Below, in pieces: positions 25,174 through 33,498 of a DNA stretch of 64,000 bases. How positions within the stretch are numbered: the stretch's first letter is position 1; each line of letters opens with the position of its first letter. The translations under genes and the position numbers were made by a program. Below the pieces are notes generated by a model, which made no database searches, was not told where the DNA came from, and worked only from the letters and a program-made list of their open reading frames with translations. This stretch comes from Myroides phaeus (GTDB lineage: Bacteria; Bacteroidota; Bacteroidia; Flavobacteriales; Flavobacteriaceae), in NCBI RefSeq assembly GCF_009799805.1, contig NZ_CP047050.1:1812001-1876000 (forward strand), written 5' to 3'.

Positions 25174-26949
25174 ATGGAGATTTATAGCAAAAGAAAAAAA
25201 GTTTTTGAAGAGAAATACAACTCAATTCGAAGTAAGTATAAGATAGTAGGGGCGATTAGATTAATTGTTTTTTTAATGATTATTTATTTCTTCTATCTAT
25301 CAGTTTCTAATGCAGACTATTTTTATCTCTATATAGCAGGGGGTATTGTAGTCTTGTTTTTAGCACTGCTTAGATTACACGCATCATATTCTTGGCGTAT
25401 GAGATATATGCAGGCGTTGATGGATATTAATAAAGATGAATTAGCCTTTTTAGATGAAGATGCGAGACCATTTGAAGGAGGAGATGAGTTTAAAACAACA
25501 GACCATCCTTACGCATTTGACTTAGATATTTTTGGAGCAAAATCGCTTTTTCAATATTTGAATAGAACAGCCTCTTTTATTGGGAAACAGAAATTAGCAG
25601 ACTTGCTAAAAGGGCATTTAGACACTAAGACTATTTTACTAAATCAAGAAGCAATCAAAGAGTTGTCTCAAAAAGTAGAATGGCGTCAGGAGATTAATGC
25701 GTATAGTAAAATCTCTAATTTAGATGAAGCTGCTTTCAAGCGATTAAAAGCTTGGAGTGAGTCAGAAGTAGTTAAGATGAGTAAAATGACTCGTGTGTTG
25801 AGTTATTTAGTACCGGCTATTTTGCTTGTTTCATCAATTCTATATTTGATTACAGATAGTGCTGTTTACGGTTATATTATATCTACTTCCTTTACGTTTA
25901 ACTTAATTTTTGCGATGTCTAAAATACGCTATATACAAGCGGAGTTAGGCGGGGCTGATAAGGTACACGAAACGATAGATAGTTACAGTGCCATTATTAA
26001 GAGAATTGAAAAAGAGCCTTTCGCAACAGAAAAGATGAAAGGATATATCAAGCAATTGAGAAAAGACTCGTTTCAGGCCAGTAAGGAGTTAAAGGTATTA
26101 TCTCGTTTGTTTGAGCAAATGGAAACAGTAGCCAATTTATTTGTGATGGTTATTTTTAACGGATTGGGGCAGTTTCACATTCACGTGTTACACCGCTTTT
26201 TGGAGTGGAAACGCGAGAAAGCACAGTTGGTTCCAATTGCAATTGAGGTAATCGGAGAAGTAGAAGCTTTAAATTCGCTGGCAAACTTTTCATATAACAA
26301 CAGAACGTATAGTTTTCCGACCTTAAATGAAGATGGAGAAATGAGCTTTACAGAGCTTGGACATCCGTTGTTAAATGAAAAGAAAAGAGTTTGTAACGAT
26401 ATTAGTTTTAGCGACCAACGCTTTGTAATCTTAACGGGGTCTAATATGTCAGGTAAGAGTACTTTTTTACGTACTGTAGGAGTAAACTTAGTATTGGCAG
26501 GAGTAGGAGCTCCAGTTTGTGCTTCACAAGCGTCTTTCTTCCCATTGCCTTTATTTGTTTCTATGCGTTTAACGGACTCGTTAGAAGACAGTGAGTCTTA
26601 TTTCTATGCAGAGGTGAAGCGATTGAAGATGATTATAGAAAAGGTACAGCAAGAGCCTTGTTTTGTGTTGTTAGATGAGATTTTAAGAGGAACAAACTCA
26701 GATGACAAACAAAGTGGTACGATAGGAGTTATTATGAAGTTGATTCGCGAGAAAACGTATGGTGTAATTGCTACACACGATTTAGAGGTTTGTAATACGA
26801 CAGATGAGTATCCAGAGATATTGATTAATAAGTGTTTTGAAGTGGAGATTAAACAAGACGATTTACACTTTGACTACAAAATAAGAGATGGTGTGTGTCA
26901 GAATAAGAACGCTACATTCATTATGAAGAAAATGCAGATTATTGATTAA
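25174..26949 (+). CDS. Membrane-anchored MutS-family ATPase
   Basis: 591 residues. Two N-terminal membrane segments (about residues 24-70, VFLMIIYFFYLSV and LYIAGGIVVLFLALL) and a further hydrophobic stretch near 212-255 surround a MutS-like clamp region. The ATPase domain at the C-terminus has the Walker A GSNMSGKSTFLR near 421 and the Walker B CFVLLDEILRGTNSDD near 496, followed by ATHDLEVC. The N-terminal mismatch-recognition domain of MutS1 and the Smr domain of MutS2 are absent. These membrane-associated MutS-like proteins are common in Bacteroidota; a mismatch-repair role is not established. Confidence 0.85.
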   Translation: MEIYSKRKKVFEEKYNSIRSKYKIVGAIRLIVFLMIIYFFYLSVSNADYFYLYIAGGIVVLFLALLRLHASYSWRMRYMQALMDINKDELAFLDEDARPFEGGDEFKTTDHPYAFDLDIFGAKSLFQYLNRTASFIGKQKLADLLKGHLDTKTILLNQEAIKELSQKVEWRQEINAYSKISNLDEAAFKRLKAWSESEVVKMSKMTRVLSYLVPAILLVSSILYLITDSAVYGYIISTSFTFNLIFAMSKIRYIQAELGGADKVHETIDSYSAIIKRIEKEPFATEKMKGYIKQLRKDSFQASKELKVLSRLFEQMETVANLFVMVIFNGLGQFHIHVLHRFLEWKREKAQLVPIAIEVIGEVEALNSLANFSYNNRTYSFPTLNEDGEMSFTELGHPLLNEKKRVCNDISFSDQRFVILTGSNMSGKSTFLRTVGVNLVLAGVGAPVCASQASFFPLPLFVSMRLTDSLEDSESYFYAEVKRLKMIIEKVQQEPCFVLLDEILRGTNSDDKQSGTIGVIMKLIREKTYGVIATHDLEVCNTTDEYPEILINKCFEVEIKQDDLHFDYKIRDGVCQNKNATFIMKKMQIID

Positions 26950-26968
26950 CTGCATTCTTAAAAAATAG

Positions 26969-26995
26969 AACACCCTTTATAGGGTGTTTTTTTAT
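26969..26995 (+). terminator. Terminator after the MutS-like gene
   Basis: AACACCCT / AGGGTGTT around TTAT, followed by a T run. Confidence 0.88.
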
Positions 26996-27184
26996 GTCCT
27001 TATGTGTGTGAAAGTACTCTTTTGAAAGTAGAAATAGGTAAGCTGTTTAAAAAAAGAGGCTTGAATTGCTGATATAAGATGCTCAAAAGTATATAAAAGC
27101 AGAAAATGTGGGTTGTTTTTAAAATAAGGCGAATTAGCAGAAAAGTGAGTAAATACGGGGTTTTCCAGAGTTTTAAACGGAGGT

Positions 27185-27410
27185 TAATCGTAAATGAGTC
27201 GTAGATAAGTCGTATTTTGTTCGCGAAAAAGGCCTTTAGGTGAGGTATCTACGACTTATCTCCGAGTTATCTCCGACTAATGTACATATGAGGTCCTGTC
27301 AATCCCTTTGTTTATAAGGGTTTGAGGAGATTGGTGTAAAAAAGTGGTACGGAGTTAATAGTGCATTTGATAGCATTTGATAGCAAATGATGTCAAAATA
27401 ACCACTTGTC
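27185..27410 (+). repeat. Dispersed non-coding element, copy A
   Basis: This element of about 225 bp has a second copy in inverted orientation at about 54380-54620. The shared core includes TTCGCGAAAAAGGCCTTTA and GGTGAGGTA (27220-27247). The core sits between perfect 12-base arms AGATAAGTCGTA (27203-27214) and TACGACTTATCT (27250-27261). Downstream are a CCCTTT...AAGGG hairpin and the repeated words TTTGATAGCA and GATGTCAAAATAACC, also conserved in the other copy. There is no open frame. The surrounding gap (26950-27500) holds otherwise only the two flanking terminators. Confidence 0.85.
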
Positions 27411-27448
27411 GGTTTTTGCTAAAATTAAATTCGTTATAAGTAAAAGAA

Positions 27449-27480
27449 AAAGGGCTATCCTCTGGTAGAATAGCCCTTTA
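27449..27480 (-). terminator. Terminator after punA
   Basis: AAAGGGCTAT / ATAGCCCTTT hairpin, with T-rich sequence following on the minus strand. Confidence 0.85.
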
Positions 27481-27500
27481 ACAATATAAAAAAAGTACAA

Positions 27501-28313
27501 TTAAATTTGTGCAATTAACTCGTTGATTAATCCGCGAGCGATAGGTTCTGCAGCTTGTACAGCTTTAAGAACATCTTCGTGATGTGCTTCAACGATTCCC
27601 TCTTCGTTACCCATATCAGAGATAACAGAGATACCGAATACTTTCATATCCATATGGCGAGCAACGATTACTTCTGGTACAGTAGACATACCAACACAGT
27701 CAGCACCTACAACGCGAACCATTCTGTATTCAGCTAATGTTTCAAATGTAGGTCCTTGTAATCCGTAATAAACCCCTTGTTTGATATCGTATTTTTTATC
27801 TTTAGCAATCACTAAAGCTTTGTCGATTAACGTTCTTGTGTAAGCATCGTTCATATTTACGAAACGAGGTCCGAAACGCTCATCATTTGCTCCACGTAAT
27901 GGGTGGTCTGGGAAAGCGTTAATATGGTCAGTGATAATCATAATATCTCCAACTTTGAAAGAAGGATTAACACCTCCTGAAGCGTTAGAAACGATTAATG
28001 TTTCAACTCCCATATATTTCATAACGCGGATAGGGAAAACAGTTTTAGCCATTTCATACCCTTCGTAGTAATGGAAACGCCCTTGCATAGCCACTACTTT
28101 TTTACCTCCAATAGTACCAAAGATTAAAGCTCCTTTATGTCCTTTAACAGTAGACACAGGAAAGTTAGGAATTTCAGAATATGGAATTTCATATTCAATA
28201 GTAATATCTGCTGTTAGATTCCCTAATCCTGAACCTAAAACAATTCCGATTTCTGGTTTAAAATTTGTTTTTTCAGATAGATACTTAACCGTTTCTTGTA
28301 CTTGATCCCACAT
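27501..28313 (-). CDS. punA: Purine-nucleoside phosphorylase
   Basis: 270 residues of the trimeric PNP/MTAP family. Signatures are IGIVLGSGLGNLTADI near residue 22, GRFHYYEGYEM near 78 (phosphate and ribose contacts), SNASGGVNPSFKVGD near 110 and GPTFETLAEYRMVRVVGAD near 187 ending in GMSTVPEVIVARH. It splits purine nucleosides with phosphate into base and ribose-1-phosphate for salvage. The start overlaps the end of lpxK by 29 bases, so the two are co-transcribed and probably translationally coupled. Confidence 0.95.
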   Translation of the reverse strand: MWDQVQETVKYLSEKTNFKPEIGIVLGSGLGNLTADITIEYEIPYSEIPNFPVSTVKGHKGALIFGTIGGKKVVAMQGRFHYYEGYEMAKTVFPIRVMKYMGVETLIVSNASGGVNPSFKVGDIMIITDHINAFPDHPLRGANDERFGPRFVNMNDAYTRTLIDKALVIAKDKKYDIKQGVYYGLQGPTFETLAEYRMVRVVGADCVGMSTVPEVIVARHMDMKVFGISVISDMGNEEGIVEAHHEDVLKAVQAAEPIARGLINELIAQI

Positions 28314-29310
28314 AGTTTAAAATTGTTTTGTCAAATTCCTCGTTGTTATTAATAAAGGAAGTTTGAATTGGTAAATAATATAATTTCTCAGAAGGGATTA
28401 CATCTTTTAATCGAACATAGTCCTTTTCTGTTGTAATAATTTTATGCTCTTTTGCAGTATTCAAAATTAACTCAATATCTGCTTTAGAAAAATGATGATG
28501 GTCAGGGTAGGTTAAACAAGTTGTTTGTTCACTTTTTAAGTGGTCAAAGAAACTTTGTGGTTTAGCAATACCAGCTACCATTATAAATTCTTCTTTTTTC
28601 AAGTCATCAACAGAGATTGTATCTGTCTTTGAATATGCAAGTTTACTGAATTCAATATACGTAAAAAAAGACAATTGTCCTGATTTTAAATTTAATTCTT
28701 TTCTGATGATATTCTGATTATCAATACTTAAATCTTTCGGACACTTAGTTACAATAACTACATTAGCTCTCTTAGCTCCTTTGCGTGATTCTCTAAGGTT
28801 ACCTGTTGGCAACATATAATCTTTAAAGTAAGGTTCGTCATAAGTAGTTAGTAAAATATAGAAGCCCCCTTGAACAGCCAAGTGTTGAAAAGCATCATCA
28901 AGCACAATTGCTTGTGTTTGTGGTTTTAGTTTTAGTATATTTTGGATTCCGTTTACCCTTTTTGCATCTACAGCTACATTGATGTTTTCAAATTTATGGT
29001 GGTATTGAAAAGGTTCGTCACCAATTTGTTCCATTGTAGTGTTTTCATCTGCTAAAAAGAAACCTTCACTTTTGCGTTTATATCCTCTACTCAAGGTAGC
29101 TACCTTAAAGTCGTTTTGCAATAAGCGAATGATATATTCTACCATTGGAGTTTTTCCTGTACCACCCACACTAAGGTTTCCGACTACAATAGTGGGAATA
29201 GAAAAAGAGGTACGTTTAAATAGCCCAATTGTATAAAACCAATTGCGTATAGATGTGATTATGCCATATAAGATGGCAAAGGGAAATAGTAAGTTTCGAA
29301 GTAGATTCAT
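28285..29310 (-). CDS. lpxK: Tetraacyldisaccharide 4'-kinase
   Basis: 341 residues from the ATG at 29310, giving the membrane-anchoring N-terminus MNLLRNLLFPFAILYGIITS; a TTG at 29361 is less likely. The P-loop VVGNLSVGGTGKTPMVEYII lies near residue 45, and the family motif ALDDAFQH-like LDDAFQHLAV lies near 145. LpxK phosphorylates the 4' position of the lipid A disaccharide at the inner membrane. The gene is divergent from the Nif3-like gene and overlaps punA at its 3' end. Confidence 0.95.
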   Translation of the reverse strand: MNLLRNLLFPFAILYGIITSIRNWFYTIGLFKRTSFSIPTIVVGNLSVGGTGKTPMVEYIIRLLQNDFKVATLSRGYKRKSEGFFLADENTTMEQIGDEPFQYHHKFENINVAVDAKRVNGIQNILKLKPQTQAIVLDDAFQHLAVQGGFYILLTTYDEPYFKDYMLPTGNLRESRKGAKRANVVIVTKCPKDLSIDNQNIIRKELNLKSGQLSFFTYIEFSKLAYSKTDTISVDDLKKEEFIMVAGIAKPQSFFDHLKSEQTTCLTYPDHHHFSKADIELILNTAKEHKIITTEKDYVRLKDVIPSEKLYYLPIQTSFINNNEEFDKTILNYVGSSTRNG

Positions 29311-29381
29311 AGGTACGAAATTACCAAATTTTTTATCTTTGAGAAAATATAATAACTTCAAGGAAAATTATACTTAGTAAG

Positions 29382-30476
29382 ATGAAGATAAAAGAGATTA
29401 TTCCGGTGTTAGAAGAGTTGGCACCGTTGGCCTATGCAGAGGATTTTGACAACGTAGGATTGTTAGTTGGCGATTATGATAGTGAGGTAACAGGTATATT
29501 GGTTTGTCACGATGCCTTAGAAGCTGTGGTTGACGAGGCAATTGAAAGCAAGTGTAATATGATTGTTTGTTTTCATCCGATTCTATTTTCTGGTTTAAAG
29601 AAAATCACGGGTAAGAATTATGTAGAGCGTGCAGTGATTAAAGCGATAAAGAACGATATCGCTATTTACGCAATTCACACTGCTTTGGATAATCACCAAG
29701 AAGGGGTAAACAAGATATTTTGTGATACATTAGGTGTTACAAACTGCAAGATATTGATTCCGAAAAGTAATTATATTCAAAAGTTGGTTACATATGCTCC
29801 TCTTAATAAGTTAGAAGAAATTAGAACAGCCTTGTTTAATGCAGGGGCAGGGGCACTTGGTAATTATGACAACTGCAGTTTTGTTTCGACAGGAGAGGGG
29901 AGTTTTAAAGGAAATGAGAAGAGTAATCCCACTATTGGTAAAAAACACGTATTAGAGACAGTACAAGAAAACAAGATAGAAGTTACGTTTGAAAGACATT
30001 TACAAGGAAAGATTTTAAACGCCTTGTTTAATGCACACGAATATGAAGAGGTGGCTTATGAGATTTACAATCTTGAGAATAAGTTACAGAATGTGGGAAT
30101 GGGGATAATAGGAGAATTAGAAGAAGCGATGGATGAAATTGCATTCTTGAAAATGGTAAAAGAAAAAACAGGAACAGGAGGAATTCGCCACAGTGCATTA
30201 CTTGGTAAGAAGATTAAGCGAGTTGCTGTTTTAGGAGGTTCAGGAAGTTTTGCTATAAAAGCAGCATTAAGCCAAAAAGCAGATGCATTTATTACGGCAG
30301 ATTTAAAATATCATCAGTTTTATGAAGCTGAAAATCAGTTAGTTTTAGCCGATATTGGGCACTTTGAAAGTGAAAGGTATATAAAAAATTATATAGTTAG
30401 ACAACTTTCAGAAAAATTGACTACTTTTGCAGTTATTTTATCAACAGTAAATACGAATCCAGTTAACTACTTATAA
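29382..30476 (+). CDS. Nif3-like dinuclear metal centre protein
   Basis: 364 residues, the long form with an inserted middle domain (about 125-240). Metal-binding motifs are VCHDALEAVVDEA near residue 45, the MIVCFHPILFSGLKKI stretch near 61 with its conserved His, AIHTALDNHQEGVN near 98, and near the C-terminus ITADLKYHQFYEA and DIGHFESE. The family (YbgI/YqfO, also labelled GTP cyclohydrolase type 2-like) forms hexamers; its physiological reaction is unsettled. It is followed after two bases by a coiled-coil gene, a pairing typical of this family in many bacteria. Confidence 0.92.
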   Translation: MKIKEIIPVLEELAPLAYAEDFDNVGLLVGDYDSEVTGILVCHDALEAVVDEAIESKCNMIVCFHPILFSGLKKITGKNYVERAVIKAIKNDIAIYAIHTALDNHQEGVNKIFCDTLGVTNCKILIPKSNYIQKLVTYAPLNKLEEIRTALFNAGAGALGNYDNCSFVSTGEGSFKGNEKSNPTIGKKHVLETVQENKIEVTFERHLQGKILNALFNAHEYEEVAYEIYNLENKLQNVGMGIIGELEEAMDEIAFLKMVKEKTGTGGIRHSALLGKKIKRVAVLGGSGSFAIKAALSQKADAFITADLKYHQFYEAENQLVLADIGHFESERYIKNYIVRQLSEKLTTFAVILSTVNTNPVNYL

Positions 30477-30478
30477 AG

Positions 30479-31258
30479 ATGACAAAGAAAAAAGAATTAA
30501 CCGTTGAAGAGAAGTTAAGAGCATTATACGACTTGCAATTAATCGACTCAAGAATTGACGAAATTAGAAACATGCGAGGAGAATTACCTCTGGAAGTTGA
30601 AGACTTACAAGATGAGGTTGCTGGACTAAACAAACGCTTAGAAAAGTTAAATGTAGACTTAAGTGATATCGAAGCGGGTATTAAAGATAAAAAATCTTCA
30701 ATCGAAGAGTTTAAAGCTGCTATTGCAAGATATACTGAGCAACAAAACGAGGTTAAAAACAATAGAGAGTACACTTCTTTAGAGAAAGAGATTGAGTTTC
30801 AAAAATTAGAAATTGAACTTGCTGAAAAGAACATTAAGGAAATGAAAGCAAGTATTGAACATAAAAAATCTTCTATCACTGAAACTGATTCAAAATTAAC
30901 AGCAAGAAAAGAGCACTTAGCTCATAAAGAAGCTGAATTGAACAGTATCATGGCTGAAACTGAGCGTGAAGAGAAAATTCTTTTAGAGAAATCAGAAGAG
31001 TTTAAAACTGATATCGAAGAGCGTTTAATGATTGCTTACAACAGAATCAGAAACGGAGTTCGTAATGGTTTAGCAGTTGTTTCTATTGAGCGTGGTGCTT
31101 CAGGAGGTTCTTACTTCACTATTCCACCACAAACACAGGTAGAAATTGCAGCTCGTAAGAAAATTATTACAGATGAGCACAGTGGACGTATCTTAGTTGA
31201 TAGTGCATTAGCAGAAGAAGAAAGAGAAAAAATTGATGCTATTATAGCTAAATTATAA
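30479..31258 (+). CDS. Coiled-coil protein of the C4 zinc-ribbon (CdsZ-like) family, Cys ligands absent
   Basis: 259 residues, mostly a long helical coiled coil (about 10-180, heptads rich in Glu, Lys and Leu). The C-terminal segment ERGASGGSYFTIPPQTQVEI followed by KIITDEHSGRILVD aligns with the C4 zinc ribbon of this family (usual form CxxC...IPPQ...CxxCGRIL), but all four Cys are replaced. The rest of the ribbon, including IPPQ and GRIL, is kept. It starts two bases after the Nif3-like gene, so they form an operon. The family's role is poorly known. Confidence 0.85.
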   Translation: MTKKKELTVEEKLRALYDLQLIDSRIDEIRNMRGELPLEVEDLQDEVAGLNKRLEKLNVDLSDIEAGIKDKKSSIEEFKAAIARYTEQQNEVKNNREYTSLEKEIEFQKLEIELAEKNIKEMKASIEHKKSSITETDSKLTARKEHLAHKEAELNSIMAETEREEKILLEKSEEFKTDIEERLMIAYNRIRNGVRNGLAVVSIERGASGGSYFTIPPQTQVEIAARKKIITDEHSGRILVDSALAEEEREKIDAIIAKL

Positions 31259-31263
31259 TCTAA

Positions 31264-31293
31264 GGCCTCTTAATTTATTAAGAGGCTTTTTTT
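31264..31293 (+). terminator. Terminator after the coiled-coil gene
   Basis: GCCTCTTAA / TTAAGAGGC stem followed by seven T. Confidence 0.85.
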
Positions 31294-31303
31294 ATTTATT
31301 AAG

Positions 31304-32137
31304 ATGAAGAAATTTGTAGGATTTATTGTCAATGTAATTTCCCTGTTTTCAGTGGAACGCGCTGTTGCTATATCCTACAAGTTTCTTACTTCTCCCCGTA
31401 AGGGACAGATTAAACCTGATGAGGTATTTCCTTTTTTAAATTCTGCTGCACAAACGCAGTTGCCTTATAAGGATTCTTATATACAAACGTATCAGTGGAA
31501 TGCTGAGCGTACTGATTTACCTATTATTCTTTTTTTTCACGGTTGGGAAAGTAATTCTAATCGATGGGAAGCAATGGTTACGTATTTTGGAAACAACTAT
31601 CGCTATATTGCTGTTGACGCTATAGGCCTTGGGCTATCGCCAGGTAAGAAGATTACGATTGTTGGTTATGCTGATATGATTGACTTCTGTTTGAAAACCT
31701 TTCAACCAACGTATGTTATTTCGCATTCCTTAGGATCGTTTTCACTATTAAATCGATTAGCAGTTGATCAATACCCTTCTGTTGAGAAAGCGGTTTTGTT
31801 AGGGTGTTTAGATGAGTATAGTAGTGTTGTAAAGAACTATGTGACTATGATGGGGTATCGATCAGTGATTCACAAAAGGTTAATTCAGAAAGTAGAACAG
31901 GTTATTAAAATGCCAATAGAAGCTTATGCAAGTTATTTGTTGGTAGAAAAGTGTACAATTCCCTTATTACTTGTACACGATAAAGGTGATGATGTTATTT
32001 ATGAAACCGACTGTGTGAAGTTTCATCAAAAGATGGTTGATCTAAACCAAAATATCGTTGCTACAGAAGGATTAGGACATTCCTTACAAGGGAAAGTTGT
32101 CTATCAATCTATCTTAGATTTTATAGAAGACAATTAG
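31304..32137 (+). CDS. Alpha/beta hydrolase
   Basis: 277 residues with the fold's ordered motifs. The oxyanion-hole segment LPIILFFHGWESNSNRW lies near residue 74, the nucleophile elbow is SHSLGSFSLLNRL near 140 (Ser142), the acid is in LLLVHDKGDDVIY near 225, and the catalytic His is in EGLGHSLQG near 257. No signal peptide is present; the first 20 residues (MKKFVGFIVNVISLFSVERA) are mildly hydrophobic. The substrate cannot be predicted. It is transcribed in the same direction as its neighbours but separated by terminator and promoter. Confidence 0.88.
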   Translation: MKKFVGFIVNVISLFSVERAVAISYKFLTSPRKGQIKPDEVFPFLNSAAQTQLPYKDSYIQTYQWNAERTDLPIILFFHGWESNSNRWEAMVTYFGNNYRYIAVDAIGLGLSPGKKITIVGYADMIDFCLKTFQPTYVISHSLGSFSLLNRLAVDQYPSVEKAVLLGCLDEYSSVVKNYVTMMGYRSVIHKRLIQKVEQVIKMPIEAYASYLLVEKCTIPLLLVHDKGDDVIYETDCVKFHQKMVDLNQNIVATEGLGHSLQGKVVYQSILDFIEDN

Positions 32138-32173
32138 TTTGCAACCAATTGTTTTATCGTTGAGAAAAATACT

Positions 32174-32181
32174 TATTTTTG
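32174..32181 (+). promoter_or_regulatory. Promoter -7 box TATTTTTG abutting a start codon
   Basis: A TAnnTTTG box four bases before the ATG at 32186. The sequence TTTGCGCTATG closely matches TTTGCGCTTATG at the truC-like gene, so this mRNA is also predicted to be leaderless. Confidence 0.65.
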
Positions 32182-32185
32182 CGCT

Positions 32186-33091
32186 ATGGAAAAAGTACAA
32201 ACACGTTTAAATAAATATCTATCTGAAGTTGGATATTGCTCAAGAAGAGAGGCTGATCGTCTAATAGAAGAAGGTCGTATTACTGTAAATGGTGTTGTTC
32301 CAGAAATGGGATTAAAAGTCAGTGAGGATGATGTTATTAGAGTAAACGGTCAACTGATTCGAAATAATGATGAGGAGAATGTTTACTTGGCATTCTATAA
32401 ACCAGTTGGTATTGAGTGTACAACTAATTCTACTGTTAGAGATAATATCGTTGATTATATAAACTATCCAAAAAGAATATTTCCAGTAGGACGTTTGGAT
32501 AAGGATAGTGAGGGGTTAATTATTATGACGAATGATGGAGACATCGTTAATAAGATTTTACGTCAGAAAAACAACCACGAAAAAGAATATATCGTTACGG
32601 TAAATAAACCTGTTACAGAGCGTTTTTTACAGCGTATGGGAGCTGGTGTGCCTATCTTAGACACAATTACAAAAGAGTGTAGAGTAGAGCCTATTAGTAA
32701 AACTGTATTCAGAATATTTTTAACGCAGGGGTTAAACCGTCAAATTCGTCGTATGTGTGAGTTTTTTGGTTATGACGTTGTAGCGTTAAAGCGTATTCGA
32801 GTTATCAATATCTCATTAGATATTCCGGTTGGAACGTATAGAGATTTGACAAAAGAAGAACTTGCAGAATTGAATCGATTGATTGAGCCGTCAGTTATGA
32901 CTGAAGAGGCAAGTTTGAATCAAGATGAGGAGAGTCAGCAAAGTATTAGAAAGAGAATGACTTCTGAGAATTCTGGACAAAGAGATGAGAGACGCCCACG
33001 TAGGAACTTTGATCGTGAAAAGACAAGCAGTAAGCCAAGAGAAATAAAGCTTAAAAATGAGCGTTTAAGTAAAAGAAGAAGAGAGAATTAG
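32186..33091 (+). CDS. 23S rRNA pseudouridine synthase, RluF/RsuA family
   Basis: 301 residues. An S4 RNA-binding domain (about 5-65, RLNKYLSEVGYCSRREADRL) precedes the catalytic domain with IFPVGRLDKDSEGLIIMTND near 96-115 containing the active-site Asp, and QGLNRQIRRMCEFFGY near 181. YINYPKRIFPVGRLDKDSEG matches the RluF branch, which modifies U2604 of 23S rRNA, better than RluB or RsuA. A basic, disordered tail of about 60 residues (TSENSGQRDERRPRR) is extra. A hairpin overlaps the stop codon. Confidence 0.88.
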   Translation: MEKVQTRLNKYLSEVGYCSRREADRLIEEGRITVNGVVPEMGLKVSEDDVIRVNGQLIRNNDEENVYLAFYKPVGIECTTNSTVRDNIVDYINYPKRIFPVGRLDKDSEGLIIMTNDGDIVNKILRQKNNHEKEYIVTVNKPVTERFLQRMGAGVPILDTITKECRVEPISKTVFRIFLTQGLNRQIRRMCEFFGYDVVALKRIRVINISLDIPVGTYRDLTKEELAELNRLIEPSVMTEEASLNQDEESQQSIRKRMTSENSGQRDERRPRRNFDREKTSSKPREIKLKNERLSKRRREN

Positions 33092-33112
33092 TTTAATTCT
33101 CTCTTTTTTTGT
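33078..33112 (+). terminator. Terminator overlapping the RluF-like stop codon
   Basis: AAGAGAGAATTA / AATTCTCTCTT around GTTT, followed by T. The first arm includes the last codons and stop of the gene. Confidence 0.8.
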
Positions 33113-33498
33113 TTTAGAGGGATGTGTTCACAAGAAAAACAAGGCTATTTACGGATTTTTACCTTCCAAAGGTAATAGCGTTTTCTTCAAGACTATTACG
33201 GTCGATGTAATGCCTATAAACTCTGCGGTTAGATCAAGGAAAACACGACAACTTCAGTGTGTTTGTAAGTAAGAATTAATGCTGCTGAGTTACACCTAAG
33301 TACTACAACTTACTTCTTTGATGAAATATTTTCAAGATTATAAATGTTTTTTAATCAAGTATTTAATTAAAGATTATATTCGTAACATATTTAATGAAAT
33401 ACGGATATGTTTTTTGCAAAACCCTTACGTCTTTTGTTTCGTACAATAACAACGTTAGGTATGCATATACCTAAACATAACCTTAAAACATTAATTAA
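33113..33498. other. Intergenic region with a 20-base palindrome
   Basis: No gene is visible in either strand. Near the right end, TTAGGTAT-GCAT-ATACCTAA (33455-33474) is a perfect inverted repeat 24 bases before the DoxX-like gene, a candidate operator. No clear TAnnTTTG box was found. Confidence 0.4.
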
